A stretch of 38,165 bases of DNA from Chthoniobacterales bacterium. Its GTDB lineage: Bacteria > Verrucomicrobiota > Verrucomicrobiia > Chthoniobacterales > UBA10450. This document shows positions 25,725 to 34,179 of the stretch, one piece after another. Position numbers and translations under genes: made by a program. The stretch is taken from positions 1 to 38,165 of the forward strand of contig JAICWQ010000009.1 in assembly GCA_025934755.1 (NCBI GenBank), read 5' to 3'. Below the pieces are notes generated by a model, which was given only the letters and a program-made list of their open reading frames with translations, made no database searches and was not told the origin of the DNA. Each line of letters begins with the position of its first letter. Positions within the stretch are counted from its first letter, which is position 1.

Positions 25725-26801
25725 CTATGAACCGCTCGGGAGTTTTATCGGCTTGGAGGCGAGGATAAGAGGCGACGGGCCAGGTGCTTTGACCTTGCGA
25801 ACTTTCTGGAATCCGCTGTCTTCCAGCCAGCTTTTAATTTCGTTGAAGCTAAACGTGTCACCCTTCTCCGTGTTGACGAGCATTTGCACGGCGAACATCA
25901 GTCCGACTGCCGGCCCGGTGCGTTGATCATTAACGAGCTGCTCTCCGATGGCGATCGTGCCGCCTGGTCTCAGCGCGCGAAATGTTTTCTTGAGCAATTG
26001 ACGGCTGCGCTCTTCCCCTTCGCTGTGCAAAATGTGTCCAAGAATTGCCAGGTCGTAACCACTGCCGAAGTCCGCTTCCAGCAAATCCCCCTCAATATAT
26101 TTGAATCGCTCCGCGACCCCAAATTTCCGGGTGATTCGTTTGGTCGTCGGAATCATTCCAGCCCAATCCACCGCCGTCACCCGAACGTGGGGAGATTTTT
26201 GGGCGACCGCGATTCCCCATATTCCGGAACCGGCCGCAAGATCGAGCACCCGCAGGTCGTTCTTTGCCTTCGACAACTTGAGATGGTTCGCCAGCGCCTG
26301 AGCCGCGGGAGAGCTCATCGGAATAATATTTTCGACAAGCTCACTGAAAAACCCGGTGCCTTCTGCCTCCTTGTTAACGGCGCGGACCGGCCGGCCGGTG
26401 CGCACCGTCTCGGACAGGTGAATCCATTTCGAATTAAGTTGGGGCAAGATCGTCTCAAAAAATCCCGCCTGGGTGCCCGGCTTGTTGCTGAGAAGAAAGG
26501 CTGCGCTCTCCGGCGTAAGGGAATATTTTCCTTGTCGATCCTTCTTGAGAAGATTGAGGCCGATCAGTGCGTTCATAATCGAACGGAGGCCTCGTTGCGA
26601 CGCGCCCGTTTGCCTCGCGACCTGGTCAAGCGTTTTGGCGCCTGCGGCCAGCGAATCAAACACTTTGTTGCTGACCGCGGCACTGATAATGAGCGGCGGG
26701 GCGTAGGCAAAACTGAGTTGCATCAGACGTTCCGGCGTGACTTGTTGGCCACGGCGAGTCCCTCCTTCGGCGGAGTTCTTTTTTCGAGTCTTGTTTGCCA
26801 T
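25725..26801 (-). CDS. SAM-dependent O-methyltransferase with winged-helix dimerisation domain
   Basis: RVLDLAAGSGIWGIAVAQ, YDLAILGHILHSEGEERSRQLLKKTFRALRPGGTIAIGE. Confidence 0.88.
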   Translation of the reverse strand: MANKTRKKNSAEGGTRRGQQVTPERLMQLSFAYAPPLIISAAVSNKVFDSLAAGAKTLDQVARQTGASQRGLRSIMNALIGLNLLKKDRQGKYSLTPESAAFLLSNKPGTQAGFFETILPQLNSKWIHLSETVRTGRPVRAVNKEAEGTGFFSELVENIIPMSSPAAQALANHLKLSKAKNDLRVLDLAAGSGIWGIAVAQKSPHVRVTAVDWAGMIPTTKRITRKFGVAERFKYIEGDLLEADFGSGYDLAILGHILHSEGEERSRQLLKKTFRALRPGGTIAIGEQLVNDQRTGPAVGLMFAVQMLVNTEKGDTFSFNEIKSWLEDSGFQKVRKVKAPGPSPLILASKPIKLPSGS

Positions 26802-26867
26802 ATTTTCCCTTGGTTTTTCGGAGGCTAAGATCGACAAATAACCAACGAGCGACCGCTGGCAAACGCA

Positions 26868-27206
26868 ATGGAAACTCCACCCGAGGAAAAGAATTTAGAA
26901 ACTATCTCTTTTGTCGTTCACGCCACTCGCGGCGTGATTCGCGGCCAGCAAACCCGCCGCAAAGCGATGGTGTTTTGTCTTGCCGTTGCCGTGCTGATGC
27001 TTCTGGCGGGATTCACCGTGTTGCAAACAACCCTTAATCCGCGCGAGCATCCGTGGTTCGTTATCTTGTTTTGGATCGCCTGCGTCTGGCTGACATTTAC
27101 CGCAATGCTTCTCGCGATTTTCGATTTGCTGATCATTCGGTCGCAGGGACGCAAAGCCCAGCGCGCGTTACGGGAAAGATTGGCAGCCGATGCGTCGAAT
27201 AAATGA
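26868..27206 (+). CDS. Small two-TM hypothetical protein
   Basis: Two hydrophobic segments; ATGA overlap with dgt. Confidence 0.65.
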   Translation: METPPEEKNLETISFVVHATRGVIRGQQTRRKAMVFCLAVAVLMLLAGFTVLQTTLNPREHPWFVILFWIACVWLTFTAMLLAIFDLLIIRSQGRKAQRALRERLAADASNK

Positions 27207-28318
27207 AAAACGGCTGGAAAACGCGCGAGCAAATGGAGGCGACCGAACGCACGACCCTCGCTGCATTTGCGCAAAAGTCCGGCGAATCGCAGGGACGAAA
27301 ATATCCGGAGCACAGTCACGCCTACCGGACCGAATTTCAGCGCGATCGCGCCCGGATCATTCACTCGCGCGCATTTCGGCGGCTCGAATACAAAACCCAG
27401 GTCTTTCTCAACGGGACTGGCGATCATTTGCGAACGCGTTTGACCCACTCGATTGAAGTTGCCTCCATCAGCCGGACCATCGCACGCGCCCTGTCCCTCA
27501 ATGAAGATTTGGCGGAAGCGATCGCCCTGGCCCACGACCTGGGCCACACCCCGTTCGGGCATTCCGGCGAAGAAATCCTGGCCGAATGCATGCGCGATCA
27601 CGGCGGTTTCGAGCACAACCGCCAAAGTTTGCGGGTCGTCGAACTGCTGGAAAATGCCTATCCCGATTTTCCCGGACTCAATCTGACGTTCGAAGTTCGC
27701 GAAGGTCTGCAAAAGCACGAGCGCTCTGGCGGATTTCCAACCCTCGAAGCGCAGATTGCGGATTTAGCGGACGAGATCACCTACTACAGTCACGATCTCG
27801 ACGACGCGGTCGACTTCGACATTTTGTCCCCAGCGCAATTGAATGATAACGAAGTGTGGAAGCGCAGCCAGCAACATGTGCTCACGCATTATCCGGATGC
27901 TCGCGAGCCGGAGCTCCACAAGCTGATCATTCGAAACATTATCGATGTCCAGGTCCAGGATGTCGTGACGACCAGCGCGGCGTCGATTTCCAAGGTGAAT
28001 CCAAAAAGCGCTGAGGATGTGCGAAAACAATCGCGCGCGCTGATTCATTATAGCGACGAATTGCGCAAGGCGAACCAGGCGCTACGAAAGTTTCTCTACG
28101 CGAACGTTTATTATCACCCTCGAGTGGCCGAAGTGAATCAGCGCGCATGCGAGATGTTGAAGCAGGTCTTTGAAAGCTACGTGGCGGATCCAAAACAATT
28201 GGGCGACGTGGCAACGGGGCGGCTGGAACAGGAAGGTCTGTACCGCACCGTATGCGATTACGTCGCCGGAATGACGGATCGCTATTTGATTGAAGAACAC
28301 GCCCGTATTGCGGGCTAG
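27203..28318 (+). CDS. dgt: Deoxyguanosinetriphosphate triphosphohydrolase-like protein
   Basis: YRTEFQRDRARIIHSRAFRRLEYKTQVF, RLTHSIEVA, AHDLGHTPFGHSGE HD motifs. Confidence 0.95.
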   Translation: MKNGWKTREQMEATERTTLAAFAQKSGESQGRKYPEHSHAYRTEFQRDRARIIHSRAFRRLEYKTQVFLNGTGDHLRTRLTHSIEVASISRTIARALSLNEDLAEAIALAHDLGHTPFGHSGEEILAECMRDHGGFEHNRQSLRVVELLENAYPDFPGLNLTFEVREGLQKHERSGGFPTLEAQIADLADEITYYSHDLDDAVDFDILSPAQLNDNEVWKRSQQHVLTHYPDAREPELHKLIIRNIIDVQVQDVVTTSAASISKVNPKSAEDVRKQSRALIHYSDELRKANQALRKFLYANVYYHPRVAEVNQRACEMLKQVFESYVADPKQLGDVATGRLEQEGLYRTVCDYVAGMTDRYLIEEHARIAG

Positions 28319-28363
28319 CAGCGGCTCAAAGCAGAACGGGCGATCTGGCGCAATCGCCGCTAC
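28315..28363. repeat. Second, decayed copy of the GGCGAT...AATCGCCGCTAC REP-like element
   Basis: GGCGATCTGGCGCAATCGCCGCTACT vs GGCGATTAAGGTCAATCGCCGCTACC (20/26). Confidence 0.65.
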
Positions 28364-28722
28364 TTCTTAAGCTCCACCAGGATCAGATGCATTGTGGTGT
28401 CGCCAATATTTTCTGCGGCGTGGGTTAACGGATCGCGATACAGAACGTCGCCGGTTTTGAGCTCGCCTTCGCTGGTCTTGCCGTCAGCCGCGTAGTTTCT
28501 GTATTTACCGCCGGTGATGACGTAAATCACGTTTGCGGGATGCGAATGCACCTGCTCCTTAACCCCGGGCGGCAGATTCGCTTCGAGGACGCGGACCCGA
28601 TCATTTTCGAACCTGACTTTTATTGTCCTGGCGTTAACAACGGCGGGATCTTGACCGGAGGCAGAAATCAACCAACCGGTGAACGCAAATATCGCAACAA
28701 TTGTGGAGATAAGGATTCGCAT
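28360..28722 (-). CDS. Secreted cupin-domain protein
   Basis: Signal peptide; LPPGVKEQVHSHPANVIYVITGG cupin motif. Confidence 0.85.
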   Translation of the reverse strand: MRILISTIVAIFAFTGWLISASGQDPAVVNARTIKVRFENDRVRVLEANLPPGVKEQVHSHPANVIYVITGGKYRNYAADGKTSEGELKTGDVLYRDPLTHAAENIGDTTMHLILVELKK

Positions 28723-28775
28723 GCCTACGAGAAACACCTTCTCGCGAGCGAATTGCAAGACGTTAGTGTAATCGA

Positions 28776-29408
28776 CTACACCGCGGCGCTACCGATCTCG
28801 TCCTGCAAAAAAGTGATGAGAAGTCGCAGGCGCTGATTGACGGAAGCTTCTTCAAGCATGCGTTGTCGTCGAAGGGGGTCGTCGACGAAAGTTGAGGCGA
28901 CCAAATCAGCCAGCATCTCCAAATCGCCAAGTTGAGTGAGATAACGGTCGACTTTGGGCGGCAGCTGGCGGCCGGCCCGCTTCAGTTTTCGGTACAGCTC
29001 GAGCACTTTTTCGCCGAGGGCCTCGGTTTCAACTGTGGTGTCGTCGCTTGATTCGACGAGGTCGATTTTCGCCACCGGGAACGGGGTTTCCTGTTCGAAG
29101 CCGTTAAAACGCACGCGGTGCAAGCCTTGCAGCACGAGGTTGGATGTGCCGTCGCCGCGCCCAACACACGCTCGAATCAAACCGACCGTCGCGAAATGGA
29201 AAAAATCTTCGGGGGCCCGCCACTCGGGACAACTCGGCTTGATTAATGTGACACTAAACATTCGATCGCGTTGAAGCGCATGCTCGAGCATTTCGCGGTA
29301 GCGCGGTTCGAAAATGTAGAGGGGCAACAAGGCATGCGGAAAGAGAACCGCGCCCGGCAATGGCATCACCGGAACTTTATCCGGTAAATTGACGTCCCCA
29401 TTTTTCAT
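28776..29408 (-). CDS. LON peptidase substrate-binding (N-terminal) domain protein
   Basis: VPVMPLPGAVLFPHALLPLYIFEPRYREMLEHAL; no ATPase or protease domain. Confidence 0.88.
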   Translation of the reverse strand: MKNGDVNLPDKVPVMPLPGAVLFPHALLPLYIFEPRYREMLEHALQRDRMFSVTLIKPSCPEWRAPEDFFHFATVGLIRACVGRGDGTSNLVLQGLHRVRFNGFEQETPFPVAKIDLVESSDDTTVETEALGEKVLELYRKLKRAGRQLPPKVDRYLTQLGDLEMLADLVASTFVDDPLRRQRMLEEASVNQRLRLLITFLQDEIGSAAV

Positions 29409-29434
29409 CCCTTGAAATTCGTGCTTAAACAACT

Positions 29435-30118
29435 TCAACGTCCGAGGGCCGAGCGCAACAGGGCGATAGATAATTGTCCTTCGACGTTTGGCCGGCCGAC
29501 CGAGGCATAGTTGAGAACGGAACCGCACTGGGCCAGGAGCAAACGAGAAATTGGGCCGAGGATGCCAATGCCCATCGCGCTAACTGCGATCCCCGCTCGA
29601 TTGTTTGTCAGAAAATCGACAAGCCGGCCGAGGGCGGCGGGAGTATCTGTCCGCGTCGCCACTTTGAAGACGTCGGCCCCCATCGTCTTCGCCAACTTCG
29701 CCTTGGCGCGAAAGCTGCGCAGGGAAGGGGTGGATTCGAAGTTATGATACGACAAAATCCGGCAAACCTTTTGCTTTTGCGCCTGAGCCAGGAGCAGTTT
29801 GAATTTCTGCGCGGCCCGGAGTTCGACATCGATGTATTTTGCGCGCGGCAAAAATCGCTCGAGCAGGTCGCGTCGGCATTCGAGGGAGAGATTTCCAGTT
29901 CCCCCTTCGCGCGGATCGCGAGCGGTGATGATCAGGGGAACGCGAAGACGGGAAATTTTTTGTTCGTCGGGGCCGGTGATTGGCGAAAGCGAATCGAGGC
30001 GAAGCTCAAACAGATCGGGCAAGTCTTTGAGGGCGATTGCCGCCGCCAGATCGGGCCCGGAGGATATGACGGCGACGAGCCGGGGTTCCACCACTTTACC
30101 CGATCTGCGCGTTGTCAT
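29435..30118 (-). CDS. aroD: Type I 3-dehydroquinate dehydratase
   Basis: FELRLDSL, IITARDPREGGTG, KYIDVELRAA, ILSYHNFESTPSL, AMGIGILGPISRLL. Confidence 0.92.
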   Translation of the reverse strand: MTTRRSGKVVEPRLVAVISSGPDLAAAIALKDLPDLFELRLDSLSPITGPDEQKISRLRVPLIITARDPREGGTGNLSLECRRDLLERFLPRAKYIDVELRAAQKFKLLLAQAQKQKVCRILSYHNFESTPSLRSFRAKAKLAKTMGADVFKVATRTDTPAALGRLVDFLTNNRAGIAVSAMGIGILGPISRLLLAQCGSVLNYASVGRPNVEGQLSIALLRSALGR

Positions 30119-30167
30119 ATAGTTGGTTCTCTCGGTGTCAGGAGAGCGATTACCGCTCCTTTGTAGC

Positions 30168-31559
30168 ATGCTCGCGCGACGACAGGAATTAAACACGCAG
30201 CTGCAAGTCGTTATTGATGGCTTTCTGCTGGCGGCCTCACTTTGGGTGGCCTGGGTCCTTCGCTATTACAGCACGTTTTGGTTCGGTCTTAGAGATACGG
30301 TCGATCCGTTTCACAATTATCATTGGCTGTTTATCGTGATCATGCCGTTTGGGCCGATCCTGCTCGATCTGCAAGGTTTTTATCAATCGCCGCTGAGCAA
30401 GACGGTTTGGCGATCTCTTGTCCAGATCGTGCGCGCGATGATCGGACTGAGCATTAGTGTTAGTGCCTGCGTAATTTTTCTGCGATTTCCTCTCGCTAAT
30501 CGAAGCGTACCCCTTCTTTTCATTTTGATCGGCACGCTGGCGCTGCTGATTAAAGAGCGTTTGCTGGCCGCACGATTACGGGGGCGGGCAGTCCGGGGCG
30601 TGCAACGTGAGCCGGTGCTGCTCGCCGGTTTGCCCCAGGATTTGGCTGCATTCGAGCGCGCGTTCACTCCGGAACAACGATTACTCATCGAGGTGGTTGG
30701 ACGGATCAATATCGAGCAACAACCGATCTCCGATTTGGTAGAGGCAATGCACCAGCACGCGGTCTCACGAGTCATTTTCGCCGCCGGACACAGCCGATTG
30801 AATCGGGTCGAGGAAGCGATCAGCGCGTGCGAAGTGGAAGGCGTGCCGGCCTGGCTGGTGGCAGATTTTATTCAAACCTCGATCGCCAAACCCGATTTCG
30901 ACGCGTTCGCCGGGCGCCCCATGCTTGTGTTCCGTTCCACGCCGGAAGTTTCGTGGGCACTGTGGATCAAACGCGGGATTGATTTTGTCGGCGCGCTGGT
31001 GGCGTTGATAATTTTCGCGATTCCAATGGCGATCGTAGGAGTGATGATTCGGATCAGCTCTCCCGGTCCCGTAATTTTTCGGCAACGCCGGGCCGGTCGG
31101 TTCGGAAAGCCATTCGTGATGTACAAATTTCGGTCGATGACTGACGATGCCGAAATGCGGAAAGCCGAGCTCGAGCCTTTCAACCAGATGAACGGACCGG
31201 TGTTCAAAGTAGAAGCCGATCCACGGATCACTCCACTCGGTCGTTGGCTGCGACGGACAAGTTTCGACGAACTTCCGCAGCTTTGGAATGTCCTGGTCGG
31301 GGATATGAGCCTGGTCGGACCGCGGCCATTGCCCGTGTACGAGGTCGAGAAATTTGAAAACACCGCCCAACGCCGTCGATTGAGCGTGAAGCCGGGTCTG
31401 ACTTGCCTCTGGCAGATCAGTGGGCGCAATCAAGTCCGCGATTTCCAGGATTGGGTGCGACTGGATCTTGATTACATCGATCGATGGTCGCTAGCTCTGG
31501 ATTTCAAGATCCTCCTGCGAACGATCCCCGCCGTAATCCTCGGCCTGGGAGCGAAGTAG
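30168..31559 (+). CDS. Polyprenyl glycosylphosphotransferase (WcaJ-like) exopolysaccharide sugar transferase
   Basis: IKRGIDFVGALVALIIFAIPM, KFRSMTDDAE, LRRTSFDELPQLWNVLVGDMSLVGPRP, KPGLTCLWQISGRN. Confidence 0.94.
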   Translation: MLARRQELNTQLQVVIDGFLLAASLWVAWVLRYYSTFWFGLRDTVDPFHNYHWLFIVIMPFGPILLDLQGFYQSPLSKTVWRSLVQIVRAMIGLSISVSACVIFLRFPLANRSVPLLFILIGTLALLIKERLLAARLRGRAVRGVQREPVLLAGLPQDLAAFERAFTPEQRLLIEVVGRINIEQQPISDLVEAMHQHAVSRVIFAAGHSRLNRVEEAISACEVEGVPAWLVADFIQTSIAKPDFDAFAGRPMLVFRSTPEVSWALWIKRGIDFVGALVALIIFAIPMAIVGVMIRISSPGPVIFRQRRAGRFGKPFVMYKFRSMTDDAEMRKAELEPFNQMNGPVFKVEADPRITPLGRWLRRTSFDELPQLWNVLVGDMSLVGPRPLPVYEVEKFENTAQRRRLSVKPGLTCLWQISGRNQVRDFQDWVRLDLDYIDRWSLALDFKILLRTIPAVILGLGAK

Positions 31560-31585
31560 CCCGTACTATCGTACTATATATAGAG

Positions 31586-31659
31586 AGGTGGAACGCGCTT
31601 TCCGGGCGCGTTAATCGTGTTCGGAGAACCCGATCCACCTGAAGCGTACCGCGTTCCAC
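31586..31659. repeat. REP-like element, outer stem with two hairpins, between convergent genes
   Basis: AGGTGG[AACGCGC-TTTCCGG-GCGCGTT]A[ATCGTGTTC-GGA-GAACCCGAT]CCACCT; alternative GTGGAACGCG/CGCGTTCCAC pairing. Confidence 0.75.
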
Positions 31660-32262
31660 TTATTCCTGCGGCGCGTAGCGTGCCAGCATTCGTTCAACGT
31701 ATTTGGCCAGAATGTCGAACTCGACGTTGACCAGGTCGCCAGTTTGGATGCCATCAAGATTGGTTTTTCTTTTGGTGTGCGGGATTATCCACACCGCGAA
31801 ACTCTTCGACAATAGCTCGGCAATCGTCAGGCTAATTCCGTTGATGGCAACCGAACCCTTGTAAGCCGCGTAATGGGCGAAATCAGACGGCAGTTCGACT
31901 TCAAGCCGATGGTCGGCGCCGCTGCGCTCGAAGGAAACGACTTTTGAGCTGCAATCGATATGTCCCTGCACGAAGTGGCCGCCCAAGGGCGCGCCGGCCA
32001 CGAGTGCGCGTTCGAGATTTACCAGACTATCGCGGCGAAGCCGTTTCAGGTTCGTGCGATCGAGCGTTTCCTGGAGAAGATCGAACGTCAGCTGCTCTTC
32101 GCGTTGCGCGCTGATGGTCAAACAACAACCGTTCACCGCCACGCTGTCACCAATGGTTGTCTCGGCGGCCAGTCGTGGTCCGGCCACCTGAAGCTGGGTG
32201 CCGCGGTCCGTCATCCGAATCCACAGCACTTTGGCGACTTCCTGGATTAAACCGGTGAACAT
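31660..32262 (-). CDS. ribE: Riboflavin synthase alpha chain
   Basis: MFTGLIQEVAKV, DSVAVNGCCLTI, GGHFVQGHIDC, VAINGISLTIAE duplicated lumazine-binding domains. Confidence 0.95.
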   Translation of the reverse strand: MFTGLIQEVAKVLWIRMTDRGTQLQVAGPRLAAETTIGDSVAVNGCCLTISAQREEQLTFDLLQETLDRTNLKRLRRDSLVNLERALVAGAPLGGHFVQGHIDCSSKVVSFERSGADHRLEVELPSDFAHYAAYKGSVAINGISLTIAELLSKSFAVWIIPHTKRKTNLDGIQTGDLVNVEFDILAKYVERMLARYAPQE

Positions 32263-32394
32263 GCGGGCGATTTTAGCGCTTTTGCGTCCGTGAGCCAACA
32301 CCAGACCGCAGTAGCGCGACAATTAAACACCGCCTTGTCGAGGAGCTGACCCGGCCACAACGCCAACTTTCGGCAGAAACCGAGGTCAACTTGT

Positions 32395-34161
32395 TTGCGC
32401 GGATGTCAGCTGAGACTTAATTCCCACGCAACTGTGGGCGCGAGATCATCTTCGAAGGCGGCGGTATGCGCCGCGTTAATCGCGATCACCTGGGCGGTCT
32501 TCGGGCAAACATCGCAATACGGCTTTGTGAATTACGATGATCCCGCTTACGTCAGCGAGAATCGTCAGATCCAGGCGGGGTTGAGCTGGCAGAACATCAA
32601 GTGGGCCTTCACCCATGTTCACTCCCACAACTGGCATCCGCTGACCACGATTTCGCACATGGCCGATTGCCAGTTTTTCGGATCGAACGCCGGTGCGCAC
32701 CATTTCGTTAACGTTTTACTGCACAGCGTCAGCGCGGTTCTGCTTTTTCTGCTCGTTCAACAAATCACCGCCGCCTTTTGGCGGAGCGCTTTTGTGGCAG
32801 CGGTATTTGCGATTCATCCGCTCCATGTCGAGTCGGTTGCGTGGATCTCTGAGCGCAAAGATGTCTTAAGCGGCTTGTTCTTCATGCTGACGCTGTTGGC
32901 TTACGTCCGCTACACGCGAAAGCCCAACGTGTCTCGCTATGCCGCCATGACGATCCTGTTCGGTTGCGGCCTGCTGTCGAAACCGATGCTGGTCACGGTC
33001 CCGGCAATTCTTTTGTTGTTGGATTATTGGCCGCTCAACAGATTGCAGAGGCCAGCGGCCAGCGGCCAGCGGCCGGCAAAACTGGTCATGGAAAAAATTC
33101 CCTTGTTCGTTTTGTCGCTCGGTTCGGCAATCGCGACGCTTATCGCGCAGCGCGGCGGGATCATGGAAATGGCGCACCTGCCGTTCACTTGGCGAGTCGC
33201 TAATGCCGCTTCGGTTTATCTCGTTTACATCTGGCAAATGTTTTGGCCAATAAATTTGGCCGCAATTTATCCGCATCCCGGCCAGCTGCCGTTTTGGGAA
33301 GCAGCCGGCGCCGGCGCGCTGGTGGTTTTATTGACGGCGCTCGCTTTCGTCAGTCGCAAACGCAGTCCGTATTTTCTAACAGGGTGGCTTTGGTATCTGA
33401 TCATGCTCCTGCCGGTGATCGGATTGATCCAGGTCGGGAGTCAGGCGCACGCTGATCGTTATACTTATTTATCGCAGATCGGTCTTTATCTCGCGTTCGT
33501 TTGGGGCGTGGTTGAGTTTTTGCAGCCGGTTCGGTACCGGCGGGAAATTTTTGCAACGCTCGCGCCGATCCTCATTGCTCTTCTGGGATGGCGCGCTTGG
33601 ATTCAAACCGGGTACTGGCGGGACACTGAGCGATTATGGAAACGAACACTGGCAGTAACCGGTCGGAACGATTTTGCGCATTTCGCACTTGGCGAATTTC
33701 TTTTGAAGGTCCACCGGCTCGATGAAGCGATCTCACAGTTCGAGATTGTTCTTGCTGGCCATCCAAACGATCCGGACCTGAATTTTCAAATGGGCTACGC
33801 GTTAATGGAAAAAGGAGATCTCGATCCTGCGATTCGCCATTTTGAGACGTCCCTGAAATTTAGACCCGACAATCCCGACACCGAGACGGACCTCGGCAAC
33901 CTGTTATTAAAAGCTGACCGCATCGATGAGGCGGTGGAACATTATCGAAATGTCGTCCGGCGTGAAGCTTGGAGCCCGTTGGCCCATTACAACCTCGCGG
34001 TCGGTCTCCATCGTCTGGGCCGATTTTCCGAAGCCGTTGTCCATTATAAAGAAGCGCTCGCTCTCGATCCAAATTATCCGGACGCCAAAGAGTTTTTGGA
34101 GCAGGCGTTGTTGCAAAGCAGCCAAGGGGACGGATCGAAGGCGGAGCCGGCGAAACCCTGA
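32395..34161 (+). CDS. TMTC-like multipass membrane protein with TPR repeats, paralog 1
   Basis: FVNYDDPAYVSEN, NWHPLTTISHMADCQFFG, HPLHVESVAWISERKDVLSGLFF; C-terminal TPRs. Confidence 0.85.
   Translation: MRGCQLRLNSHATVGARSSSKAAVCAALIAITWAVFGQTSQYGFVNYDDPAYVSENRQIQAGLSWQNIKWAFTHVHSHNWHPLTTISHMADCQFFGSNAGAHHFVNVLLHSVSAVLLFLLVQQITAAFWRSAFVAAVFAIHPLHVESVAWISERKDVLSGLFFMLTLLAYVRYTRKPNVSRYAAMTILFGCGLLSKPMLVTVPAILLLLDYWPLNRLQRPAASGQRPAKLVMEKIPLFVLSLGSAIATLIAQRGGIMEMAHLPFTWRVANAASVYLVYIWQMFWPINLAAIYPHPGQLPFWEAAGAGALVVLLTALAFVSRKRSPYFLTGWLWYLIMLLPVIGLIQVGSQAHADRYTYLSQIGLYLAFVWGVVEFLQPVRYRREIFATLAPILIALLGWRAWIQTGYWRDTERLWKRTLAVTGRNDFAHFALGEFLLKVHRLDEAISQFEIVLAGHPNDPDLNFQMGYALMEKGDLDPAIRHFETSLKFRPDNPDTETDLGNLLLKADRIDEAVEHYRNVVRREAWSPLAHYNLAVGLHRLGRFSEAVVHYKEALALDPNYPDAKEFLEQALLQSSQGDGSKAEPAKP
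33050..33077. repeat. Four heptamers GGCCAGC x3 + GGCCGGC inside the TMTC-like gene
   Basis: Direct reading; encodes QRPAASGQRPA. Confidence 0.9.
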
Positions 34162-34179
34162 GGCTTAGGATTTTCAACC

